DNA of 64,000 bases from Alistipes senegalensis (GTDB lineage: Bacteria > Bacillota > Clostridia > Oscillospirales > Ruminococcaceae), in contig JAMPEF010000002.1 in the NCBI GenBank assembly GCA_023665275.1, forward strand, positions 62,001-126,000. The letters run 5' to 3'. This document shows, piece after piece, positions 44,614 to 54,500 of the stretch; position 1 is the stretch's first letter, and each line of letters opens with the position of its first letter. Under the pieces are notes generated by a model that was given only the letters and a program-made list of their open reading frames with translations, was not told the origin of the DNA and did no database searches. A program made the position numbers and the translations under genes.

Positions 44614-47082
44614 TTAATTTATAACCGGAAGTTCATCAAGCGGAAAATCGCTCTGTTTTAAGAGATTTATGTCAAGCATCTGTACTGCAAGTGCGTCATT
44701 GCTTGTAACGCCGTCATTACCGACAACATCGGCATTTTTTGCACCCTGCTCCGAAAGTTCAAATTCATTCGGATTTGAAAGAGCCTGCATTATAAGTACA
44801 GCGTCAGCGACATTAACTTTTTTATCACAGTTTGCGTCACCGTAAAGAATTTTATCATTTCCGGTATCAGTTTCAGTTGTAGGTTCTTCCATGACCGGTT
44901 TGCTTCCGTCGGGTTCAGTACCGCCTACAAGTACTCCGTCCGAATAAACACATATATTATCATTGCGGACTTCATTTCCCGTGCCGAAAAATGCCGTATC
45001 GTCTTTGAATATTTCAAGTTCCTGATAACTCCAGTCGTTTTCCGGATTCCATTTGTCACCGTAATACATTCCGATTGTAAACTGATACTTCTTGCCGGAA
45101 TTTGCTATGTTGTAGTCGTCCCATTTTATCTCAATATAATAAGTATCGGGTAATTTGTCGTACTTCTGCACACCACTGATTGAACTTGTCGCACCTGCTT
45201 CAACTTCTGACTGGTCATACAACTTGCTTGCCGTGACTGTGTTCACGTCGGATATTTCCGAACTGTTGAAATAATATCTCACTGAAATATCATTGTTTAC
45301 TTTCGTCGAATCGGTCATTACCATAAGCGAAATTTTAGTAACACCACAGCCGTTTTCTTTAGGGTCATCTATGCCACAGGCATTGACCCAGTAATTATTA
45401 CCACCATTTTCACCACCGCTGAACTTCGGAGCGGGCGGAAAATCTTTAGTAGGTTGCATATCGTCTGTACCGAAAAATTCATAAAGACCGGCACACGCTC
45501 CGACAAATGCCGCATTATAGTCAATGGTCACTTCATTGTAAACCCAGTCTTTTGTAGTATCGTTGTGACCGTCTTCATCATCTGGACCACCGGCAAGCGC
45601 ACCATAAAGCACATATCTGTGTTCGTCGGGGTCTTCACATTTGGTAAGTCCGGAACACGCTCTGTGATGCGGATATTTTACGGAATTTTCATTATAGCCT
45701 ACTATATATGAACGTTTCAGCGGATTATTACCCATTATATACTCCATCTGACTTTTAGCCCATTCGCTGTACTTTCCGGCTTTTCCGCCGTTTACGTACT
45801 TGTCATGAACCAGTGCCATAAGTTGTGCCGCCGTATTGTAGCGTGCAGAACCCCACGTATCAAGCCACCAGTAACCAGCCGGTGTGACCGTTCCCAATCC
45901 ACCGGACATATAAGTTTCAATGGCTTTTGCGACGGATTCCCAGCAGTTCATTTCTTCATATGGACTTTTTCCGGCAGCTTCCTTAAATTCGTTAATGAAA
46001 TTCGGGTAGACGTGTTCACCATTTTTAAGTGGCTTTTCCATGCAGATTTCACCGAGTACGCATTGAACGCCACCCCATACATCGTTCCAGCAATGGACGT
46101 AACAGGGTGCAGCATAATAATCATAATTCGGATATATTTCTTCAAGGTATTTGTGTTCGCCGGTTATCTTGTAAAGCCATGCCGCTGCCCAACAGTAGTC
46201 ATCTTCCCACTTGCTTGAACGGTAATAAACTTTTGGACCGTCTTCATTGTCGCTGAGTTCTTTAGGATTATCCATAGCAAATTTAAATAAAGCCTTGGCG
46301 TAATCAAGGGATTTTTCGGCATATTCAGGGTCAGTATCCTTGAAATTCAGATAATTTATCGCAAGTGAGGCAGCAGCAGATGCGACATAATCAGTCTGTG
46401 GCTTATCGGCTGTAAGGAAAAATGCCGGACGCACCATACTGTCGACTTCGGGGGAGTTCCAGTAAGCATGGTCAATATCACCGTCACCGACCTGATAGCA
46501 ATGTGCTATAACTGTACCGTCTTTGTCACGAAACGTACACTTCATAAGATAGTCATTGAAACATCGGAGAATTGTTTCAATATGTTCCTGCTGACCTGTT
46601 TTTATATACGAATCACGGAATTCATAATATCCCCACCCGACTGTAGACGCCGCATAATTTTCAGGCATACCGAATTTTACATGGTCGCCGGCATCATGGA
46701 AACCACCGGCAACATCAATAAGACCGTCGCCGTCAGGGTCAAGAATATCCTTATATTTATCAATAAATTCCTGTGAAAGATTAGTACCGGAACTTTTATT
46801 ATCCGGCATTGGTTTAAGTGGGATTTCCGCATCATATGTATGACAGTTTCCACGCCATGAATAGCGGTTATTTTCCTCAACCTCCGTACCACACATATTG
46901 GCATCATAAAAATATATCGAATATTGCAAAGCACGTGCAAAATCATAATCAAGACCGGAATCGTTTGCGATTGATTCGGCAAGTTCTTCAGCGGCATTTG
47001 TCACCGGCATAGCGGTTGTAAGCTGACATAAAGCCGTAGCCGCACACATAGCACCGGCTATAAGACGTTTTTTTAATTTCAT
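44614..47082 (-). CDS. GH9 cellulase with CBM3 and dockerin
   Basis: 822 residues. Signal peptide to about residue 30, then a GH9 catalytic domain (about 45-530): DYDFARALQYSIYFYDANMCG, DVAGGFHDAGDHVKFGMP (catalytic-base Asp pair), YIVGYNENSVKYPHHRACSG, and VYNEVTIDYNAAFVGACAGL (catalytic Glu). A CBM3c-like module follows (about 545-725: FSGGENGGNNYWVNACGID, TYYIEIKWDD), then a type I dockerin (about 755-815) starting GDANCDKKVNVADAVLI. GH9-CBM3c enzymes are processive endoglucanases acting on cellulose and are core cellulosome parts. It has its own promoter and the GGAGG-ATG is clear. Confidence 0.95.
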   Translation of the reverse strand: MKLKKRLIAGAMCAATALCQLTTAMPVTNAAEELAESIANDSGLDYDFARALQYSIYFYDANMCGTEVEENNRYSWRGNCHTYDAEIPLKPMPDNKSSGTNLSQEFIDKYKDILDPDGDGLIDVAGGFHDAGDHVKFGMPENYAASTVGWGYYEFRDSYIKTGQQEHIETILRCFNDYLMKCTFRDKDGTVIAHCYQVGDGDIDHAYWNSPEVDSMVRPAFFLTADKPQTDYVASAAASLAINYLNFKDTDPEYAEKSLDYAKALFKFAMDNPKELSDNEDGPKVYYRSSKWEDDYCWAAAWLYKITGEHKYLEEIYPNYDYYAAPCYVHCWNDVWGGVQCVLGEICMEKPLKNGEHVYPNFINEFKEAAGKSPYEEMNCWESVAKAIETYMSGGLGTVTPAGYWWLDTWGSARYNTAAQLMALVHDKYVNGGKAGKYSEWAKSQMEYIMGNNPLKRSYIVGYNENSVKYPHHRACSGLTKCEDPDEHRYVLYGALAGGPDDEDGHNDTTKDWVYNEVTIDYNAAFVGACAGLYEFFGTDDMQPTKDFPPAPKFSGGENGGNNYWVNACGIDDPKENGCGVTKISLMVMTDSTKVNNDISVRYYFNSSEISDVNTVTASKLYDQSEVEAGATSSISGVQKYDKLPDTYYIEIKWDDYNIANSGKKYQFTIGMYYGDKWNPENDWSYQELEIFKDDTAFFGTGNEVRNDNICVYSDGVLVGGTEPDGSKPVMEEPTTETDTGNDKILYGDANCDKKVNVADAVLIMQALSNPNEFELSEQGAKNADVVGNDGVTSNDALAVQMLDINLLKQSDFPLDELPVIN

Positions 47083-47114
47083 AATAACCTCCGTTTTTAT
47101 TCAAATATATAATT

Positions 47115-47143
47115 ATTTTATCCTATTTTACTTATTTTGTCAA
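47115..47143 (-). promoter_or_regulatory. Promoter of the GH9 gene
   Basis: On the minus strand: TTGACA (47143-47138), 17-bp spacer, TAAAAT (47120-47115), 33 bp before the ATG. It lies downstream of the terminator of the tRNA-like RNA. Confidence 0.65.
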
Positions 47144-47204
47144 GTTTTATATAATAATCTTTCCGTGAAAACTCTTGACATATTATTCAACATATGTTAA
47201 AATT

Positions 47205-47241
47205 ATAAAAAAATATGCTTTCACCGGAGGGCGAAAGCATA
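47205..47241 (-). terminator. Terminator of the tRNA-like RNA
   Basis: On the minus strand ATGCTTTC (47240-47233) pairs with GAAAGCAT (47222-47215) and is followed by ATTTTTTT. Confidence 0.85.
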
Positions 47242-47388
47242 CGAAAAACTTATAAACGGAATCGAACCGATGTAATTGCACGGCTCTGTTAGTGGTAATG
47301 CTACCACAGGTGAGCTTACGTTCTGCCACTGAACTATATAAGTTCTTCTCGTGAAAACCTCGGTCTCACGGACTCGGCTTCACATTTA
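47207..47388 (-). ncRNA. Stand-alone RNA with a tRNA-like domain and 5' hairpin
   Basis: A transcription unit of about 180 nt with its own promoter and terminator and no open frame of note. From 5' to 3': a hairpin with GTGAA/TTCAC at its base (about 47383-47351), then a tRNA-like domain at 47343-47248. That domain has a 7-bp acceptor stem ACTTATA/TATAAGT, a D-arm GTTC-AGTGGCA-GAAC with the GG pair of normal D-loops, and a T-arm with loop TTCGATT. Between D and T arms lie 48 nt instead of about 23, containing a GTGGTA/TACCAC hairpin inside a GCTC/GAGC or GTAAGC/GC(AA)TTAC stem. There is no readable anticodon loop and no encoded CCA. It is not a normal tRNA; it could be a tRNA-derived regulatory RNA or a mini-tmRNA-like element. 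Confidence 0.7.
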
Positions 47389-47389
47389 T

Positions 47390-47418
47390 ATTGTACCATA
47401 AAAATATTAAAAAGTCAA
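47390..47418 (-). promoter_or_regulatory. Promoter of the tRNA-like RNA
   Basis: On the minus strand: TTGACT (47418-47413), 17-bp spacer, TACAAT (47395-47390). The -35 element overlaps the AAGGGG ribosome site of the divergent gene at 47429. Confidence 0.7.
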
Positions 47419-47428
47419 GGGGTAAAAA

Positions 47429-48721
47429 ATGAAAATTACATATGAAAACGCTTTAAAGGAATATACATTCAGGCGGAAACACGGAAAAATACATATAAAA
47501 AAATATATCGGAAACGGCGGAAAAGTAGAAATACCACAGTTTATAGACGAATTTCCGGTAACAAAAATAGCACGTTCAGCTTTTGCATATTCAGAAATAA
47601 CAGAAGTTATTATACCCGACGGCATAAGAATTATATGTGACTCTGCTTTTTATGAATGTAAAAAACTGAAAAAAATAATTTTGCATGGCAGAATAGATTA
47701 TTGCAGTTTCGCTTTCAGGTATTCGGCAATTGAAGAAATTGATGGCATTGAATACCTTATCAGTTGTGACGATACAAGTTTCAACGGAACACCATTTTAT
47801 GAAAATACTGAAACACTTATTATAGGCGATAAATTATTATGGTGTCGTGAAAAATCAGACATTATACACGTACCGGATTATATTAAAAAAATCGGTTATT
47901 GTGCTTTCAGACATTCAGAGGCTAAAAAAATAATTCTCCCTGAAAATCTTGAAAAAATTGAAAGTCTTGCATTTTGTGGCTCAAGTATAAATGAAATTTA
48001 TATCCCCGATAGTGTAACTGAATTTCACGGAAGTTCTTTATCGTATTGTTATCATCTTGAAAAAATAAGATTTCCGGAAGACTTTTGCAGACGGAAAAAA
48101 TGGAGCTGTATTTTTGATTTAAATGAAAAAAATTACATAATAAACGATACACAACTCGCTGTCCGTTCTGATGATGATATTCTTATATACGAGAATGTAA
48201 GCTGTATTATCGTAGACCGTGTATTTATGTGGAATCCGTTAAGACTTCGTGAACGGCAGATTTTCCCCGAAAGACTGGAGTATCTTAAATATACCGGTAT
48301 ACTTGTAGATGCAAAAGTAAACGTTTTCAAAAATGATACTTTTAAAATAGGAAAGTCTGAAAACTTATTTAATAGATTTATGTGTGATGCAGTAAATATA
48401 AGCAGACGTTTTGAGCTGATTTTTGATTTTAATGACGTATATGCAGAAGTATTGTTATGGATTCCGTTTGTGCCTTATTTTAAAGGACGCTGGGAATATA
48501 TTCTGAAATCAGGACTTCTTGAATTTTATGAAAAATGCCTTGTAAATGCTGACGACGGAAAATTCCTTGATTTGAATTTTTATGACAGTCATATTCTGGA
48601 GCAGGATATTCCGCCAAGAATAAAAACGGAAATTGCCTCCAAAAGAATTGAAAGCGGATACAGGCTTACAGAAAAGGCAACTGATAATTACAGAAAATAC
48701 CTCACAAAATCAATTCATTGA
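47429..48721 (+). CDS. BspA-type leucine-rich repeat protein
   Basis: 430 residues. Repeated units of the Treponema/BspA leucine-rich type: IPQFIDEFPVTKIARSAFAYSEITEVIIPDGI, CDSAFYECKKLKKIIL, IGYCAFRHSEAKKIILPENL and IESLAFCGSSINEIYIPDSV. About residues 40-230 are repeats; the C-terminal 200 residues are unrecognised. There is no signal peptide, so the protein is probably intracellular, unlike many surface BspA proteins. Its start is only 11 bp from the -35 element of the divergent tRNA-like RNA. Confidence 0.82.
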   Translation: MKITYENALKEYTFRRKHGKIHIKKYIGNGGKVEIPQFIDEFPVTKIARSAFAYSEITEVIIPDGIRIICDSAFYECKKLKKIILHGRIDYCSFAFRYSAIEEIDGIEYLISCDDTSFNGTPFYENTETLIIGDKLLWCREKSDIIHVPDYIKKIGYCAFRHSEAKKIILPENLEKIESLAFCGSSINEIYIPDSVTEFHGSSLSYCYHLEKIRFPEDFCRRKKWSCIFDLNEKNYIINDTQLAVRSDDDILIYENVSCIIVDRVFMWNPLRLRERQIFPERLEYLKYTGILVDAKVNVFKNDTFKIGKSENLFNRFMCDAVNISRRFELIFDFNDVYAEVLLWIPFVPYFKGRWEYILKSGLLEFYEKCLVNADDGKFLDLNFYDSHILEQDIPPRIKTEIASKRIESGYRLTEKATDNYRKYLTKSIH

Positions 48722-48746
48722 CAGATACAGCTTTAAATGCTATAAT
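48718..48746 (+). promoter_or_regulatory. Promoter of the Rep_3-type gene
   Basis: TTGACA (48718-48723), 17-bp spacer, TATAAT (48741-48746). The -35 element overlaps the stop codon of the preceding gene. Confidence 0.7.
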
Positions 48747-48764
48747 TATTCCGGAGGTGTTCCC

Positions 48765-49505
48765 GTGAAGAAAAGCAAATCCAAAAAAGATAAAAAATTA
48801 CCGGAAAAATTAAAAGCTCTTGAAAACCTGTTAAAAAATATGACCCTTCCGGAAAAACGTTTTTTTACTATATATCTTGCTAAAATAAACACTGATAATT
48901 CAACGGGAACTGTAAAATTTTCCCTTGCGGAGTTCCGTAAAATAATGGACTTGAAAAAAGAAACTGAAGATATTAATTATTTCCGGAAATCAATAAACAA
49001 CGTCCTTAATAAAACTATTGAAATACCGGAAGAAAATAATTATAATAAAATTGTTCATCTGTTATGTAATTGCGGAATATATAATGACCATAATGATAAA
49101 TTATTTCTTGAATTTACTTCATATAATAATATATTATCGCTTTTAATTGATTTCAGTGAATATTATTTTAAAAATCATATCTGGAATTATTTTTTTCTTA
49201 AATCAGAAAATCAGATACGTATGTATAAATTAATGCGATGTTATTTTAATATCGGCGTACTTGAAATTGATATTGACGAACTTAAAAAATTACTTGGCTT
49301 ACGTCCGGAAGAATACAGACGTTTTGAAAGTTTCAGAATCAGAGTTCTTGTTTCCTGTCAGAAAGCCTTAGCTGAAAATACTGATATATGCTATACATAC
49401 AAGGGTGGCAAATCCGATATAAACGGTCAATGGAAAAGCATTATATTTTATATAGAAGAAAATGAAAATTTCACCGACCCGCTTCGTCTCAGTGAATTTA
49501 TCTGA
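48765..49505 (+). CDS. Rep_3-like (RepB type) replication initiator protein
   Basis: About 246 residues. Two winged-helix-like halves; the C-terminal half has KSENQIRMYKLMRCYFNIGVL, IDELKKLLGLRPEEYRRFESF and a final DICYTYKGGKS strand pair, which match the plasmid initiator family Rep_3 (RepB/RepA types that bind iterons). A Lys-rich N-terminus (MKKSKSKKDKKLPEKLKAL) precedes it. The start is GTG 48765 with GGAGGTG seven bases upstream. No iterons, par genes or other plasmid genes are visible around it, so it is probably a chromosomal relative or a plasmid remnant. Confidence 0.7.
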   Translation: MKKSKSKKDKKLPEKLKALENLLKNMTLPEKRFFTIYLAKINTDNSTGTVKFSLAEFRKIMDLKKETEDINYFRKSINNVLNKTIEIPEENNYNKIVHLLCNCGIYNDHNDKLFLEFTSYNNILSLLIDFSEYYFKNHIWNYFFLKSENQIRMYKLMRCYFNIGVLEIDIDELKKLLGLRPEEYRRFESFRIRVLVSCQKALAENTDICYTYKGGKSDINGQWKSIIFYIEENENFTDPLRLSEFI

Positions 49506-49549
49506 AAAATAATGATGTACAAAAAGTATGTCATTATTTTTTTACACAG

Positions 49550-49595
49550 AAATACAAAGACTGTACAGAATATATATTCCGTACAGTCTTGTAAA
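49550..49595. terminator. Bidirectional-type hairpin between converging genes
   Basis: AAGACTGTACAGAAT and ATTCCGTACAGTCTT form a long stem (about 49557-49590) between the Rep_3-type gene and the pectate lyase gene. The T-runs are short, so strength is uncertain. Confidence 0.6.
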
Positions 49596-49606
49596 AAGCA
49601 TATTAA

Positions 49607-51151
49607 TCAGAAACCACTGCAATTTCCTGAAAGAGTTGCACCAGTGATATTATTAGAGCCGTTCTTTGAAGTGGAGTTTATAATCTTAGCCTTGCCGAAA
49701 GTCACCTTATATCCAAGTGCAGACGGCTTGCCACTTGCAGGCCAGTTGTAGTTATTTTTCTTGTTGCCGTCAGCGTAACAGTTTTCCATAGTTACGACAC
49801 CACTCTGATTGTTTCTGTCGAAACCTGAAGCAAGATTTCCCTTAGCTGTACAGCCCTTGAGAACATGGTCAAGAGGGTCAAGGTGAGCCTTTACGCCATC
49901 TGTCTTATTGTCAACGCCACCCATTTTGAAACCGTTGCCGTCACCATAGATGCCATCGCAATAACCATTATAGTTAGCCTGACAGTTAACAAGTGTTACA
50001 GCACCATGTGCAGCATAGCAGTCCCAACCGTCATCACTGTTGTATTCAGCTATGCAATTTTCATAGTAGTTGCCTGTACCTGAGTGAAGTTTATTAGCGA
50101 AACCGTCAGCATTTTCACCCTTAGCGTCGGCGTTATGGTGTGAGTAGCAGTTGAGGAACTTATTATCTGAACCGCCATTACATACCTGGAAGCCTGCATC
50201 TTCATTGTAAGCTGTTGTTACGTGGTCAAATGTATTGTTAGAACCCTCAACATAAACGCCATTATCAGAAGCGTTTATGATTGTAACGTTTTCTACTCTT
50301 GAACCATTGCCATAGAACGAGAGACCTCTTCCGTTACTGCCTGATGTTGAAGAGAAGTCAATTGTAGCGTTGTTCTTACCGGAGATATTAACACCAGCCG
50401 GAACTTTCACAGCACCTGACTTGACAGTACCATTGATTACAATTGTTGTACCTGATTTAGCTTTCTTTATAGCTGATTCAAGAGAAGTACCGCCGTTCTT
50501 TACTTCAATGGTATTTCCTGAACTGCTTGAAGAAGATGACGAACTTGAAGAACTATTTGAAGAACTTGATGAGCCTGTACTTGTTGCCGGTGCAGAACCA
50601 TTTGAAGTAGCCTCAAACTTGAACTGCTGGCAAGCAAGACCATTATAAGACCACTGATTTATATTACCGTTGTTTTCTGCTGACCAACCGTAAACGTCAA
50701 CTGCCTTGCTTTCGCCGGAGTTTTCAGTAAGGAGACAGTATACATTATCGGAATTTTTTACAACTTTGAACTGCTGTGCAGTTGCACCGTTAGCCTCCCA
50801 TATCTGAACGTTAGCACCGTCTTCGTTAGAGCCGTTTTCGATATCAAGCATAAGGTTACTGCCAACACCGGACTGAATTGTAATAACGTTGTTGCCGAGG
50901 TTCTTGACATACCATTTCTGATTGCTTCCGCCGTTGCCCTGATACTGAATAACGTTTGAACCGTTAACGCCCTTACCGCCTGCAACGTCGATGTATTTCT
51001 GGCTGTTGATGTTCTTTATGTAGTACCAGCCGTCAGAAATGTAGTCTGAGGCTGCACCTGCTGTCATAACGCTGATATTTGAAACTGCTGCTGTTGCCAT
51101 AAGGCACATTGATGCAGCAACTGCTGCTATTTTCTTACTTACTTTGCTCAT
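49607..51151 (-). CDS. Secreted PL9-type pectate lyase with RICIN/CBM13 module
   Basis: 514 residues. Signal peptide to about residue 34; a RICIN-type beta-trefoil (about 36-180) with repeats ending QKWYVKNLG, AQQFKVVKN and CQQFKFEAT; a Ser-rich linker (about 190-215); then a right-handed beta-helix (about 215-510) of the polysaccharide lyase family 9 type, with NADGFANKLHSGTGNYYENC and YNSDDGWDCYAAHG. PL9 enzymes cleave pectate by beta-elimination using a Lys base and Asp-bound calcium; both residue types lie in those blocks. There is no dockerin, so the carbohydrate-binding module is its only anchor. Divergent from the hybrid kinase. Confidence 0.88.
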   Translation of the reverse strand: MSKVSKKIAAVAASMCLMATAAVSNISVMTAGAASDYISDGWYYIKNINSQKYIDVAGGKGVNGSNVIQYQGNGGSNQKWYVKNLGNNVITIQSGVGSNLMLDIENGSNEDGANVQIWEANGATAQQFKVVKNSDNVYCLLTENSGESKAVDVYGWSAENNGNINQWSYNGLACQQFKFEATSNGSAPATSTGSSSSSNSSSSSSSSSSSSGNTIEVKNGGTSLESAIKKAKSGTTIVINGTVKSGAVKVPAGVNISGKNNATIDFSSTSGSNGRGLSFYGNGSRVENVTIINASDNGVYVEGSNNTFDHVTTAYNEDAGFQVCNGGSDNKFLNCYSHHNADAKGENADGFANKLHSGTGNYYENCIAEYNSDDGWDCYAAHGAVTLVNCQANYNGYCDGIYGDGNGFKMGGVDNKTDGVKAHLDPLDHVLKGCTAKGNLASGFDRNNQSGVVTMENCYADGNKKNNYNWPASGKPSALGYKVTFGKAKIINSTSKNGSNNITGATLSGNCSGF

Positions 51152-51516
51152 TGTAATTACCTCTTTCTTAAATATATAATCGTTTTTTCGGGTGAATTTT
51201 TATTTTTCAGACTTCTTTTTTGTGTACGTTCTGTACATCTTTTTCAACTTTGTATTTCGTTTTTCATTGATTGTATTATATCACAGATTTTCAGAAAATG
51301 TAATGATATTTAGTACTGATTTACTGATATTTTGTGCTTTAATAAATTGAATGTCAATGCATAATATCAGCCGAAACAAGAAGAGCATTGAGAATAAAAG
51401 CGAAAGTGTCCGGATAACATACTTTTTTCAGTTGACAATTTATATGGGAAATGCTATACTATAATAGCTTGAAAAAGATTTTTTCAATGATTAAATGTAA
51501 TAAGGAGGTAAAGACA
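51152..51516. other. Divergent intergenic region between pectate lyase and hybrid kinase
   Basis: 365 bp. The minus strand has a TATAAT at 51280-51275 with weak -35, implying a leader of about 120 nt for the pectate lyase. The plus strand has the kinase promoter at 51432-51460. No clear operator palindrome is seen. Confidence 0.6.
51432..51460 (+). promoter_or_regulatory. Promoter of the hybrid kinase gene
   Basis: Consensus TTGACA (51432-51437), 17-bp spacer, TATACT (51455-51460). Confidence 0.7.
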
Positions 51517-54500
51517 ATGCAGGCTAAAAACAAAGCATATCTTAAAATAATCGTCGCATTTATGATGTGCCTAATTTTTATCATGTCCAGTTTCATAACA
51601 GCGTCAGCCGGTGAGGATTCTGATAATAGAACGGTCAGGGCTGGTATATTTGGCTTTGAAGGCTATCATATGAAAGATGAAGAGGGCAGATTGACCGGTT
51701 ATGGTATAGAGATTCTGAATTTGTTTTCCCAATACTCCCATTTGAATTTTGAGTATACAGGTTATGACAATTCATGGAGCGAAATGCTTGATATGCTGGA
51801 AAATGGTGAAATTGATGTGGTGACTTCCGTCCGCAGAAACTCAGAACGTGAAAAGAAATTTTCTTTTTCCTATCCTATCGGTAGAAATAATACAGTTCTT
51901 TCAGTTCGGATTGATAATACACAGATACACAGCAGTGATTACAAGACATATGACGGAATGGTTGTGGGTCAGCTGGCGGGAAGCAGTCAGAATCAAAGTC
52001 TGGTGAAGTTTGCCGAAAGAAAGGGGTTTTCATATCTTACAAAAGAATATAATGATACAGATACACTTACTTCTGCATTGCAGAATGGCGAAGTTGATGC
52101 AATACTTTCAAGTGACCTGAGAAAAACGGAAAATGAAAAAACGCTTGATATAATTGAAGAAGATAACTTCTATGCAATTGTCAGAAAAGAAGATACAGAG
52201 CTTCTTAATGAAATCAATTATGCTATTGAACAGATGGATTTGAATGAAGGTGACTGGCAAAATGTACTGTTTTATCAATACTATGGACCGGTTTACTCGT
52301 CCGGACTTACTTTTACAGAACGTGAAAAGGAATATATAAATAAAATCGTATCAGGTGAAAAGAAAATAACTGTTACCGCACTCGGCAACAGAGAACCTTA
52401 TTCCTATGTGGAAAACGGTGAATTAAAAGGCATTCTTCCAGATTATTTCGGTTATATTATGGAACTTGCCGGACTTCCTTATGAAATAGTAGTCCCAAAA
52501 GATAAAGAGGACTATTACAATATAGCGAATACTAATAGTGTAGATATTGTAATTGACAATATAAATCCTATTCCGATTATGGAAGATTCAATTTATCGTG
52601 GATTCAATACAAACATCTATATGACAACGGGTATGGCAAGAGTGACCCGACAAGATTTTATCGGAGATATAAGGACAGTTGCAGTAGCTAATACTCAAAG
52701 CAAGGCACTTATTGTCAACGAACTTTACGGAGATGTTGAATTTCTGAATTATCCCACAAGAGAGGCTGCTATGCAGGCGGTCTTGGATAAAAAAGCAGAT
52801 GCTGCATATGTATATGCTTATGCTGCACAGCTTTTTGTAAATAATGATATAACTAATTCTCTGTATTACAGCATTGCAAACAATATGAATACAGATTTCA
52901 GAATGTATGTCCGTGACAGTACTGAGCATGAACTGGTAACTATACTGAATAAGTGTATACAACAAGTTCCGAATGATACATTGAATCAGTTTGTTTCAAA
53001 GTATACCACTTATACAGTTGATAATATGAATTTTCTGCAATATTTGCAGGCGAATCCGGAAATAATGCTTGTAATTTCCTTTATTGTTGCCCTGATTATA
53101 TGTGTTGTCCTGATACTCTATCTGAAAGGACGATGGAGTGCAAAGCTTCTCAATGCCACGGAGCAGGCAAACAAGGAAATGGGTGAACAACTTGCTATTG
53201 TTGAGGCACTCAGCCATGATTATACAAATGTTTTCGCTGTAAATGCGAAAACGGGTACTGCAAGAATCATTAAATTAGAGGGCTATGTAACAAAAGGGCT
53301 GAAAAAGGATTCTGTAGAAGAACAGCCATACACTCCGATTTTAGAACAATATATCCGTGACCGTGTTCACCCTGAAGATAAACAGTATCTCACGGAGGCA
53401 CTTTCACTTGATAAAGTAAGTGAAAATCTGGGTAAAAACATTGAATATACGGGCAGTTATCGTATACAGATAAGTGAAGGCATTCATCATTTTCAGTATA
53501 CTTATGTGAAAGTTGAGGAAAGCTCTTCTGAGCAGAATGGCTTTATTCTTGCGGGATTCCGGAATATTGATGAAATGATTCGCAGAGAACAGGAGCAGAA
53601 AGAAGTACTGGCTGAAGCATTGGCACAGGCACAGTATGCAAATAATGCAAAAACTACATTTCTTAATAATATGTCGCATGATATCCGCACCCCTATGAAT
53701 GCTATTATAGGTTTTACATCATTGGCAGTAACCCATATCGACAATAAATCACAGGTACAGGATTATCTGAGTAAGATTCTTACTTCCAGCAATCATCTGC
53801 TTAGCCTGATAAACGATGTACTTGATATGAGCAGAATTGAAAGCGGAAAAGTCAAGATTGAAGAAAAAGAAGTAAGTCTTCCGGATATTATGCATGACCT
53901 TAAAACTATAGTTCAGGCAGATGTAAAATCCAAACAGCTTGAATTTTATATAGATACCTTAGATGTGACAAATGAAATGATTATATGTGATAAACTCCGT
54001 CTGAATCAGGTACTTCTTAATATTCTCAGTAACGCTATGAAATATACAAAACCTGGTGGTATGGTCAGTGTACGTGTAATTCAGACAGCAGAAGAGCAGA
54101 AAAATTATGCTTCGTATGAATTTCGGGTTAAGGATACCGGTATAGGTATGAGTCCGGAATTTTTGAAACACGTTTTTGAACCTTTTGAGAGAGAGCAGAC
54201 AGCTACTGTAAGTGGTATTCAGGGAACAGGTCTCGGTCTCACCATTACAAAAAACATTGTAGACATGATGGGTGGTACTATCACGGTTGAAAGCGAAGTG
54301 GGAAAAGGGTCAGAGTTTACTATAAAGCTCCGTTTCCGTGTTGTAGAAAGCCCTGTGAAATCTCAGCGCCTTGAACATCTGGCAGACCTCAGAGCGTTAG
54401 TCATAGACGATGATGTAAATACTTGCGTCAGCGTCAGTAAAATGCTTTCCGCAATTGGTATGCACCCCGACTGGACTACTTTAGGAAAAGAAGCACTTAT

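Noticed and set aside
47248-47343. A normal tRNA gene
   Set aside because: Acceptor, D and T arms fit, but the middle is about 25 nt too long, has no 7-nt anticodon loop on a 5-bp stem, and no class II variable arm arrangement worked.
47207-47418. T-box or other riboswitch controlling the GH9 gene
   Set aside because: No T-box sequence or known aptamer core is visible, a strong terminator ends the RNA, and the GH9 gene has its own promoter downstream.
48718-49505. A complete integrated plasmid around the Rep_3-type gene
   Set aside because: No iterons, partition, relaxase or attachment-site repeats were found on either side.
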